Below, in pieces: positions 5,391 to 12,555 of a stretch of DNA of 14,860 nt; position 1 is the stretch's first letter, and each line of letters starts with the position of its first letter. The translations under genes and the position numbers were made by a program. The DNA comes from JAQIBY01 sp046546095 (GTDB lineage: Bacteria > Bacteroidota > Bacteroidia > Bacteroidales > ML635J-15). Location of the stretch: the NCBI GenBank assembly GCA_046546095.1, contig JBKGYK010000074.1, positions 1 through 14,860 of the forward strand, given 5' to 3'. The notes under the pieces were generated by a model. It made no database searches. It had not been told where the DNA came from and saw only the letters and a program-made list of their open reading frames with translations.

Positions 5391-8009
5391 ATGAAGCGAA
5401 GCCTGCTATTTATTTTGTTATTTACAGCGATATTGACCGCTTTTGGTCAGAGAAAGCCGGACCGGCGTTTTGTAAATCTGTTTTATGATGCCTCTGCATA
5501 TATTTATGAGGAAAATTATAATGCCGCTGTTCCTTTACTGGAAGAACTGAATTCCATTGACCCGGATAATGCGAATGTCCAATACAAGCTTGGTCTGTGC
5601 TATCTGAAAAGCAGAACCATGCAAAAAATGGCAGAAGAAAAACTTGAATATGCTTCGGAATACGTTAGCAAAGATTTCGAGCCTGACAATCACCGGGAAC
5701 GTAATGCACCTCCCATAACCTATTTCTTTCTTGGACAGGCATTTCGCATCAATATGGAATTTGCTAAATCAATAGAATCCTTTGAAGTATATCTTTCCTA
5801 TGTGCCGGACATAAATCCTGTTTCCGGGTTTGATGAAGACGAAACCAAGCGGCAGATTGACATTACCAAAAGGGCTCAGCGGATGGTTGATGTACCTGTT
5901 AATGTTGATATGATTAATATGGGTCCGGTAATTAACTCAAAGTATTCTGATCACTCCCCTGTAATTGATGCTCACGAATCAAAAATGGTGTTTACTTCCA
6001 AACGGCCAAAGTCTGATGAATCATTTTATAATCAGGATGAGGATCTATTTATCTCAAGAAAGGAGAATGAGGAATGGACTTCCCCTGAACGCATGGGAGA
6101 ACATATCAATACAGAGGAAAATGAAGCATCCATCGGATTGTCAACCGAGGGCGATATTCTGCTGTTTTTTCGCTCAGAATACAAGGCAGGTAACATATTT
6201 ACCACAAAAAAAGGAAAAGATACCACCGAGTGGGCAAAACCGGAGCTGCTGACTGAAGAAATCAATACCGAGAACAGGGAAACTCATGCCTGTATTTCTC
6301 CGGATAACCAAAGCATTTATTTTACAAGCGACAGACCCGGAGGTTATGGAGGCCTGGATATCTACGTTGTCAGAAGATTGCCCAATGATGAATTCGGAGA
6401 ACCCCGTCTCTTGGGTGAAAACATCAATACTCCCTATGATGAAGAAACTCCCTTTATACACCCCGACGGACAAACCCTCTTTTTTAGCTCCAAAGGACAT
6501 GAAACCATCGGAGGATTTGATATCTTTTATGCTAAAATGAATGAAGATTACACCTTCGGCCCGCCGGTGAACCTGGGATATCCCATCAATACAACAGGTG
6601 ACAATGTTTCCTATGTTATGAGTATGGACGGACGACGAGGTTATCTTAGTACATACAGGGAAGAAGGATACGGTGACCTGGATATTTATCAGATTAATCA
6701 CAAAGATGTTTTCATTACAAATCTGGCCATCTATCAGGGAACTGTTACGGATTCTGAAGATAACATACCGGAAGATGTGGTGATCGTAGCAAGGAATAAG
6801 AAAACCAATACCATTGCCGGTGTATACCGGCCCAATAAATACACAGGAGAATATGTCCTGACCTTGCGTCCCGGATCAGAATACGACCTGATCTATAATG
6901 TGAATGGACGGCAAATGGTGACAACGGAGATTGAACCAACCAAAGAGGATGCAGATAAATTTGCCAGTGATTATGAACCCGTGGATCTGAATCCTGTAGT
7001 TGTGCAACTCTATGCTTATCATGACAGGGTGCTGTTTGAATCGGGAGAAGTGGATATGACACCAAGCGGAAACCGTGCGATTGATAAAATGGCTGGCCTT
7101 GTGGATACCACAGAAACACCCATGGCCGTAACAATCAACTTCCCCCCAAGTCATCCCCTTAGCGGACAGCGCTTTGATGTGGTGAAAGACGAACTGATAA
7201 AAGCCGGGGTTGAGGCCGATGATATTGTTGCTCAGGGAAATGTTCCTTCCTATGCTGAGATTATTTACGGACTCGATATTACTGAAGGCGAAGAGGAATT
7301 TCTCGATATCGACCTTTCCGCTACAGCCACCACCACCAGGGGAGAGGTCGTTGTGAAAAATATCTTCTTTGAATTTGACAGCTACAGAATTATTCCTGAA
7401 TATCACGAAAACCTGAATGCGCTGGCTGAATACATGCTCAACAATACCGATGCTGTAATTGAAATTGCCGGCCATACCGATGCACTGGGTTCCAATGAGT
7501 ACAATTATCTGTTGTCATACAGACGTGCCAAATCTGTGAAAGATTACCTGGTGAATAAAGGGGTTGCTCCATCCAGTCTGATTACCAAAAAGTACGGAGA
7601 AACCGATCCCATTGCTGCCAATATGAAAAACGGGCAGGATAATCCGGAAGGCCGGCAGCTTAACCGCCGTGTTGAATTCTCTGTGCTTAAGCAGGGAACA
7701 CGCGAAGAGCTTGTTATTGAGCCAATCGAAAAAGCGACAGAGGCTACTGAAGAATTGATCGCCGGTGATGAAACCATGGAAGCTGATGAAGATGGTACCT
7801 TCACTATACAGATTTTTGCCCTGAAAAACCGTAGGTCCATTGACTACTTTGATGACCTGATAGGTGTAAAAGAAAGCCGTGGTGATGACGGATTCTATCG
7901 CTATTATGTAGGCCGTTTCGATACCCGAGAGGAAGCCCGTGACGCCATGCAAAACCTGCGAGATATGGGCTATGAACCATTTATCAGAGAACTGAGCTTC
8001 TTTGAATAG
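5391..8009 (+). CDS. PorE-like multidomain OmpA protein with C-terminal SPOR domain
   Basis: This 872-residue exported protein has a signal peptide (1-19, ending TAFGQ, with no lipobox cysteine) and TPR-like helices (about 32-66 and 107-137). Five PD40/WD40-like beta-propeller repeats follow (about 187-206, 245-263, 297-325, 351-379, 404-433), with motifs such as SDRPGGYGGLDIY. Next are a carboxypeptidase-regulatory-like domain (about 443-515), a degenerate OmpA-like segment (about 538-616), a canonical OmpA domain (about 653-767; GHTDALG 694-700, LLSYRRA 707-713) and a SPOR domain (about 804-872). TPR, propeller, regulatory domain and OmpA in this order is the layout of PorE, the peptidoglycan anchor of T9SS. 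PorE is a lipoprotein without SPOR, so this is probably a relative rather than PorE itself. Both OmpA and SPOR bind peptidoglycan, so a periplasmic cell-wall role is likely. Partners are unknown. Confidence 0.9.
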   Translation: MKRSLLFILLFTAILTAFGQRKPDRRFVNLFYDASAYIYEENYNAAVPLLEELNSIDPDNANVQYKLGLCYLKSRTMQKMAEEKLEYASEYVSKDFEPDNHRERNAPPITYFFLGQAFRINMEFAKSIESFEVYLSYVPDINPVSGFDEDETKRQIDITKRAQRMVDVPVNVDMINMGPVINSKYSDHSPVIDAHESKMVFTSKRPKSDESFYNQDEDLFISRKENEEWTSPERMGEHINTEENEASIGLSTEGDILLFFRSEYKAGNIFTTKKGKDTTEWAKPELLTEEINTENRETHACISPDNQSIYFTSDRPGGYGGLDIYVVRRLPNDEFGEPRLLGENINTPYDEETPFIHPDGQTLFFSSKGHETIGGFDIFYAKMNEDYTFGPPVNLGYPINTTGDNVSYVMSMDGRRGYLSTYREEGYGDLDIYQINHKDVFITNLAIYQGTVTDSEDNIPEDVVIVARNKKTNTIAGVYRPNKYTGEYVLTLRPGSEYDLIYNVNGRQMVTTEIEPTKEDADKFASDYEPVDLNPVVVQLYAYHDRVLFESGEVDMTPSGNRAIDKMAGLVDTTETPMAVTINFPPSHPLSGQRFDVVKDELIKAGVEADDIVAQGNVPSYAEIIYGLDITEGEEEFLDIDLSATATTTRGEVVVKNIFFEFDSYRIIPEYHENLNALAEYMLNNTDAVIEIAGHTDALGSNEYNYLLSYRRAKSVKDYLVNKGVAPSSLITKKYGETDPIAANMKNGQDNPEGRQLNRRVEFSVLKQGTREELVIEPIEKATEATEELIAGDETMEADEDGTFTIQIFALKNRRSIDYFDDLIGVKESRGDDGFYRYYVGRFDTREEARDAMQNLRDMGYEPFIRELSFFE

Positions 8010-8033
8010 AAGCATAGAACCAAAATAATTTTC

Positions 8034-8065
8034 ATCAGCCGGGGATTTATCTCCGGCTGATTTTT
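8034..8065 (+). terminator. Intrinsic terminator after the OmpA/SPOR gene
   Basis: The arms ATCAGCCGGGGA (8034-8045) and TCTCCGGCTGAT (8050-8061) form a 12-bp stem with one G-U pair and a TTTA loop, followed by a T run to 8065. It starts 25 bp after the stop codon at 8009. It should separate this gene's transcript from hisS. Confidence 0.85.
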
Positions 8066-8160
8066 GTTAACCGGGCAAAATATGCATCAGGAATGTCATG
8101 GTTCATGCTGCAAGATTGCATAAAATCCACCCTGATCAAAACTGTCTGCCCATATTTTGT

Positions 8161-8168
8161 TAATTTTG
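8161..8168 (+). promoter_or_regulatory. Bacteroidota -7 promoter element for hisS
   Basis: TAATTTTG is an exact match to TAnnTTTG, ending 19 bp before the ATG at 8187. It lies downstream of the TTG at 8157 that would lengthen the frame by 10 codons, which argues for the ATG as the true start. No -33 TTTG at 19-bp spacing is seen. Confidence 0.45.
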
Positions 8169-8186
8169 GCAGCAAATTCAGTAATT

Positions 8187-9548
8187 ATGGCACAAAAACC
8201 ATCCATACCAAAAGGCATGCGGGATTTTACCCCTGCTGAGATGCTCAAACGCAATTACATTTTCAATACCATACGTGCGGTGTTTGAAAATTACGCATAC
8301 CTGCCCATAGAAACACCGGCCATGGAAAAGCTCAGCAGCCTGCTGGGGAAATATGGTGATGAAGGCGATAAACTTCTGTTTAAAGTCCTCAACTCCGGTG
8401 ATTTTTTGAAAAAAGCATCCGATCAGGAACTTAGAGAACGGGATATCAACAAGTTGACCTTCAGGCTGTCAGAAAAAGGACTGAGGTATGACCTTACTGT
8501 GCCCTTTGCGCGCTTTGTAGTGCAGCACCAAAACGAGCTTGTATTTCCCTTTAAACGCTATCAGATTCAGCCTGTATGGCGTGCCGACCGTCCGCAAAAA
8601 GGTCGTTACCGTGAGTTTTACCAGTGCGATGCGGATGTGATTGGCTCGGATTCCCTCCTGAATGAATTTGAGCTTGTGCAGATCATGGATGAGGTGTTCA
8701 GACGCCTTAATCTGCCTGTAATCATCAAAATCAACAACCGGAAACTACTGATGGGCGTTGCAGAAAGCCTGGGTGTTGAGGATAAATTTACAGATATTAC
8801 CGTTGCTGTGGATAAGCTGGATAAAATTGGCCGGGACAAAGTGCTTGAGGAAATGACAAATCAGGATATTCCACAGGCGAAAGCAGAGCAAATGATGGAT
8901 GTTTTTGAAGCAAGTGGCAGCACTGCTGAGAAAATTGATGCTCTGAAATCTCTGTTGAAAGATTCAGAAACCGGAATGAAGGGAATTGCTGAGGTTGAAA
9001 AGCTATGGAATTATTTTGATGCCTTTGAATTTGATGCTGATATTGAGCTGGATACCACCCTGGCCCGTGGTCTGAATTACTACACCGGAGCTATCTTTGA
9101 AGTGAAAGCACGGGATGTTCAGATGGGCAGCATCTGTGGTGGCGGTCGCTACGATGATCTGACCGGCATTTTTGGCTTGCCTGACATGTCTGGGGTTGGT
9201 GTTTCCTTTGGCGCCGACAGAATATATGATGTGTTGGAGCAAAGTAGTGGTTTCCCCGAATCAGAAATGCATCAAAGTGAACTTTTGTTTGTGAATTTTG
9301 GTGAGAAGGAAGAGGCCTGGTGCCTGCCTGTGTTGGCAAAGGTGAGAAAAGCCGGCATCAATGCAGAAATATATCCGGAAGCTGCAAAAATGAAAAAACA
9401 AATGAAATATGCCGACCGCAAGCAAATACCCTGGGTTGTGATGGCCGGGGAAGAAGAAATAAAATCCGGCAAAGTCAAACTCAAACACATGCAGAGCGGT
9501 GAGGAATCACTCGTTAAGCCGGATCAGCTTGCGGAAGCCGTCCGGTAA
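8187..9548 (+). CDS. hisS: Histidyl-tRNA synthetase
   Basis: This class II aminoacyl-tRNA synthetase charges tRNA-His in the cytoplasm. The ATG at 8187 gives 453 residues starting MAQKPSIPKGMRDF, the usual HisRS start; the in-frame TTG at 8157 is rejected because a promoter -7 box lies after it. Visible signatures are motif 2 (YQIQPVWRADRPQKGRYREF, 125-144), the HisRS-specific LARGLNYYTGAIFE (292-305), SICGGGRYDDL (315-325) and motif 3 GVSFGADRI (338-346). The C-terminal anticodon-binding domain covers about 366-453. A HisZ-like paralogue is unlikely, because all the catalytic and histidine-recognition motifs are intact. The gene has its own promoter element and a terminator upstream. Its stop codon directly touches that of the convergent nucleotidase gene. 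Confidence 0.97.
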   Translation: MAQKPSIPKGMRDFTPAEMLKRNYIFNTIRAVFENYAYLPIETPAMEKLSSLLGKYGDEGDKLLFKVLNSGDFLKKASDQELRERDINKLTFRLSEKGLRYDLTVPFARFVVQHQNELVFPFKRYQIQPVWRADRPQKGRYREFYQCDADVIGSDSLLNEFELVQIMDEVFRRLNLPVIIKINNRKLLMGVAESLGVEDKFTDITVAVDKLDKIGRDKVLEEMTNQDIPQAKAEQMMDVFEASGSTAEKIDALKSLLKDSETGMKGIAEVEKLWNYFDAFEFDADIELDTTLARGLNYYTGAIFEVKARDVQMGSICGGGRYDDLTGIFGLPDMSGVGVSFGADRIYDVLEQSSGFPESEMHQSELLFVNFGEKEEAWCLPVLAKVRKAGINAEIYPEAAKMKKQMKYADRKQIPWVVMAGEEEIKSGKVKLKHMQSGEESLVKPDQLAEAVR

Positions 9549-9576
9549 CTATTCGTCTTGTATTTCAATTACCGGA
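9541..9576. repeat. 8-bp inverted repeat over the abutting hisS and nucleotidase ends
   Basis: TCCGGTAA (9541-9548) and TTACCGGA (9569-9576) are perfect reverse complements separated by 20 nt. The left arm contains the hisS stop codon, and the nucleotidase stop (9549-9551) is in the loop. Because the two genes abut, any terminator must lie within coding sequence, and this hairpin is the only candidate I see. It has no T tract on either side, so its function is uncertain. Confidence 0.35.
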
Positions 9577-11357
9577 TTGGTATGGGTTCTGTATTTTTCC
9601 GGAATGTCCGGGATGCCGTTGCCGTCTGTGTCGGGGAAAGATATGGCATAGCGGTAAAATGACAACCATTCTTTGCCTTCCTGTATGCCGGGTTTGTCGG
9701 GATCAAAGTCGATCACCGTTGCCCGGATGTCTTCAAATTCTTTGCCATCAGCCAGTTTGGGCTTTACCCGTACCAGTCCGAAGGTTTTTTGCTTAATCAT
9801 ACCCAGAAATTCAAGCATATAGGCATTGGCTGACACCGCGTACAGTTTGTCGTTTTTCTTACTCAGGTCAATTTCTTTCCAGCCTGTGCTGTCGCTGCCC
9901 AGTTCTATTTTCTGTATTTTATTCAAAAATCCTTTATCCGGGTTGGCATGTATGCGAATACCGCTGTAATAAATGAAACTGGAGGGAGAGGATTCACGCA
10001 CCATATACAAAACTTCAATGACCTTTTTCAGCTCGTTGGCGGTGAGGTGAACCTGCGCCAGAGCGTAGCCGGGGATGTCATCTTCACCCTGGCCAAGTGA
10101 GCAGATGCGAAAAATGTCGGCAATGCCCTGTTTTCCGGTTTTTCCGGGATTGATACGATCGCGGATAACGCCGGCAGCTACCAGGGACATATCGGAATGT
10201 ATGCCCTGTGATGTGATGTTGTATTGTATGGCATCGGCAATAAACGGTCCCAGCAAAGAGGCATCCAGATCTCCCGTTTCTTCACAGCTCATTTCAAAAT
10301 CCGACTCAAATACTGCTTTGTCGTATTCAATGCCAAGGGGATCAAGAATTTCAGATTGCACCAGTCTTTGTTGCCTGTTAATATTATCCTGCACTTTAGA
10401 TATGCCCTTTATTTCATCATTAAGCGGAATCAATGTGAAATCTTTCATCTGAACAAGGTCATTTTCTTCAGACAACACAAGTCTGCCCATGTTTTGGCCG
10501 CCTGCACCGGTTTGCACCACGGGGACACCGTCTGCAACAACCGGTTCTGTAAGTGTGGTGTGAGTATGTCCGGATATTACGGCATCCACCCATTTGGAGC
10601 TTTTATCAGCCAGTTTAACATCTTCACCACCCCATTCGCCTTTTTCTTTTTCTATACCCGAATGGGACAAGACAATAACCACATCGGCCTTTCCGCTTTT
10701 TTTGAGCTCTTTGGCTGTTTTTTTCGCTGTTTTGATGGGATTGGTGATGCTTACAGGTGTCAGGTATGGTTGCACCTCTTCTGCATCTTCTCCGAAAATA
10801 CCAAGAAAAGCAATTTTTTGGCCTTTTTCTTCGTGAATGATATATGGACTGATTACACCCTCTTCATATAGGGATTCAAGGGCATCATCCCGCGGATCGT
10901 CATCATCAAATTTCACATTGGTTAGCAAAAGTTGAGGTATGTCTCCCTTCTCACGGGCTTTGTTGATGATCTGTGCCAGCACTTCCGGGCCGTAATCAAA
11001 TTCATGATTCCCGATGGTGAGGTAATCGTAACCCATGTCGTGCATCAGCCGGAGTTGAAAACCGGTGTCCGATTCCAGGGAATGAAAGAGTGAGCCCATA
11101 AGAAAATCGCCTGCATCTACTGCCAGCACAATGTCATCGGCATTGCTTGATTTTTCTTCCCGGATGAGTCCGGCAATGCGGGCAAAGCCACCGCGCGTTC
11201 CATCATCACCTGAGCTTAATGGGCTGTATTCCGTTTCCGGTGAATATCCGTTGAGCTTGGAATGTAAATCGTTGCTGTGAAGCAGAACAATGTCCTGAGC
11301 CATAAGCTGCCCGGCAGCAAACATTATCAGTATGAAAATTGCTTTCATTGAATTCAT
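9549..11357 (-). CDS. Secreted 5'-nucleotidase/UshA-family metallophosphatase
   Basis: This 602-residue protein has a signal peptide (MNSMKAIFILIMFAAGQLMA, cleaved near residue 20). The calcineurin-like metallophosphatase domain is complete: NDLHS (29-33), DAGDF (81-85), GNHEFD (116-121), SHSG (231-234) and GHTHT (263-267), the residues that bind the two metals. A 5'-nucleotidase C-terminal domain follows (about 340-550), less typical around 395-430, so the exact substrate (nucleotide, UDP-sugar or other phosphoester) is open. Near the end, DTDGNGIPDIPEKYRTHTNP (576-595) is one thrombospondin-type-3-like calcium repeat. The protein is probably periplasmic or surface-bound and scavenges phosphate or nucleosides. 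The in-frame ATG at 11348 (MKAIF) is an equally good start. A dyad with a -7-like box lies directly upstream. Confidence 0.9.
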   Translation of the reverse strand: MNSMKAIFILIMFAAGQLMAQDIVLLHSNDLHSKLNGYSPETEYSPLSSGDDGTRGGFARIAGLIREEKSSNADDIVLAVDAGDFLMGSLFHSLESDTGFQLRLMHDMGYDYLTIGNHEFDYGPEVLAQIINKAREKGDIPQLLLTNVKFDDDDPRDDALESLYEEGVISPYIIHEEKGQKIAFLGIFGEDAEEVQPYLTPVSITNPIKTAKKTAKELKKSGKADVVIVLSHSGIEKEKGEWGGEDVKLADKSSKWVDAVISGHTHTTLTEPVVADGVPVVQTGAGGQNMGRLVLSEENDLVQMKDFTLIPLNDEIKGISKVQDNINRQQRLVQSEILDPLGIEYDKAVFESDFEMSCEETGDLDASLLGPFIADAIQYNITSQGIHSDMSLVAAGVIRDRINPGKTGKQGIADIFRICSLGQGEDDIPGYALAQVHLTANELKKVIEVLYMVRESSPSSFIYYSGIRIHANPDKGFLNKIQKIELGSDSTGWKEIDLSKKNDKLYAVSANAYMLEFLGMIKQKTFGLVRVKPKLADGKEFEDIRATVIDFDPDKPGIQEGKEWLSFYRYAISFPDTDGNGIPDIPEKYRTHTNPVIEIQDE

Positions 11358-11399
11358 AAGGCGGTAAATTTTATGTAAAAATAATAAATTTCGCCTTAT
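11356..11399. promoter_or_regulatory. Dyad with promoter-like loop at the nucleotidase start
   Basis: ATAAGGCG-GT-AAATTT (11356-11371) and AAATTTCGCCTTAT (11386-11399) form a 14-bp inverted repeat with a 2-nt bulge and a 14-nt spacer. The first arm includes two bases of the ATG at 11357. The spacer holds TATTTTTA (minus strand, 11383-11376), one base off the TAnnTTTG -7 box. An operator around the promoter, or a start-codon hairpin in a longer transcript, would both fit. No T tract follows in the leftward direction, so a terminator is unlikely. Confidence 0.4.
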
Positions 11400-11468
11400 G
11401 CCGTGTTAAGCCAATGTTGCTTTTGAATGTTAAATCATGCGGATACACTCAGATGCTGATGAAAGCTG

Positions 11469-12374
11469 CTATTTCAGGCTTAACTTCCGGCTGATGACAC
11501 CAAAGCTGCCTGTGATTTTTGCTACATATACACCGGCTGGCAGATGAGACAGATCAATCTCTGCTTTTCCACTTTCAAGGGGAGCCTTGTGTACCAATTT
11601 TCCCCGGATGTCAAGAATGGAAACATGTGCGGGTTCTGAGTCATTAAATTCGATTTGTACGGTGTTCATTGCCGGGTTGGGATATATTTTCAGATTGGCA
11701 TGGTGGACATTTTCATCTTCAATGCCGGTGACTTCCGGGCAGCAGTCATTATATTCGGTATCGTAATACACAAGCAGTCCATCTTCATACAGGCAATTCA
11801 GGATTTCTGAATACCATGTATCTCCCTTGATGTAATCCAGGAGAGAAACTCCACCAGTGCTTTCTGTCCAGCCGGATGTCCAGTTGTTGTCGTCTGTAAC
11901 ATTAAAATCGATTTGTTTACAATAATTTTCGTTAATGAGAATACTGTCTGTTTGGGTGACCACCATGTCGAGATGGGATTCAAAGGCATAATCTTCTCCG
12001 TGAACTGTATCTCCTTCTTGTAAAGAAAAGTCATATAGAAGGAGCTCTTCACCTTCTGAATAGATAAATACCCTTTGACTGTCGGTATTTTCCCGTAAGA
12101 ATGCAACCGGGTCACCGGCGGGCTGTACATTTGCTGTCTCAGCGCAGGCAATCTGGTAAAGGATTTGATAGGTTGTGCTGTTTATTACCGTATCTCCCGA
12201 GAGTAGATAGCTGATGGTTATGGTGTCGCCGGGATTATCGGGTGCTTCAGGGTAATATTCTGTGGTGAAGTTCCAGATTTTCCCATCCTGAAGCAATGGG
12301 ATGTATTCCTGAGCTCCCACCTGAGTGACAAATCCAATAAGTATTAGAGAAATAGCAAAAGTAGTGTGTTTCAT
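11469..12374 (-). CDS. T9SS-secreted protein of unknown function (type A sorting domain)
   Basis: This 301-residue protein has a Sec signal peptide (1-21, ending QVGAQ). Its body, about 22-218, has no enzyme motif I recognise. The C-terminal domain (about 219-301) is a T9SS type A sorting signal: LKIYPNPAMNTVQIEF (228-243), VSILDIRGKLV (251-261), IDLSHLPAGVYVAKI (273-287) and a final basic RKLSLK. From family knowledge, this signal directs the protein through the type IX secretion pore and is removed on release or surface attachment. The N-terminal YIPLLQDGKIWN (24-35) opening recurs in many uncharacterised Bacteroidota secreted proteins. Six cysteines (C77, C152, C194, C211, C212 among them) occur in the body. 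It is transcribed toward the nucleotidase gene but 111 bp away, and it has its own -7 element. I assign no function beyond secretion. Confidence 0.88.
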   Translation of the reverse strand: MKHTTFAISLILIGFVTQVGAQEYIPLLQDGKIWNFTTEYYPEAPDNPGDTITISYLLSGDTVINSTTYQILYQIACAETANVQPAGDPVAFLRENTDSQRVFIYSEGEELLLYDFSLQEGDTVHGEDYAFESHLDMVVTQTDSILINENYCKQIDFNVTDDNNWTSGWTESTGGVSLLDYIKGDTWYSEILNCLYEDGLLVYYDTEYNDCCPEVTGIEDENVHHANLKIYPNPAMNTVQIEFNDSEPAHVSILDIRGKLVHKAPLESGKAEIDLSHLPAGVYVAKITGSFGVISRKLSLK

Positions 12375-12411
12375 AATTTATTTATTTTGTTTGGTTGTAA
12401 AACACAAGATA

Positions 12412-12419
12412 CAAAAATA
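12412..12419 (-). promoter_or_regulatory. Bacteroidota -7 promoter element for the T9SS-secreted protein
   Basis: TATTTTTG on the minus strand matches TAnnTTTG exactly and ends 37 bp before the ATG at 12374, giving a leader near 30 nt. A TTTG upstream lies only 12 bp away (12435-12432) rather than 19, so the -33 box is not convincing. Confidence 0.45.
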
Positions 12420-12472
12420 CCAGATAGATTCCAAAAAAAATTGAAGCTGTGATTTTTTAGATTGATGATTTC

Positions 12473-12529
12473 GCGCCAGGACACCCGTCTGCCTGACAAT
12501 AAAAATTAACACTTGCAGGCAGGGGGCGC
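12473..12529. repeat. GC-rich imperfect palindrome downstream of acr3
   Basis: CTGCCTG (12489-12495) and CAGGCAG (12516-12522) form a perfect 7-bp stem with a 20-nt AT-rich loop. Outer arms GCGCC (12473-12477) and GGCGC (12525-12529) can add five pairs across an unequal internal loop. It stands out from the AT-rich 181-bp gap between acr3 and the T9SS gene. No T tract follows for leftward transcription, so it is a poor intrinsic terminator. A REP-like dispersed palindrome is possible. The rest of the gap shows no gene. Confidence 0.45.
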
Positions 12530-12555
12530 CCACATCATATCAAGTATAATGCTTA

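Noticed and set aside
8157..8186. TTG start extending hisS by 10 codons
   Set aside because: The -7 box at 8161-8168 lies downstream of the TTG, and the ATG at 8187 gives the usual HisRS N-terminus.
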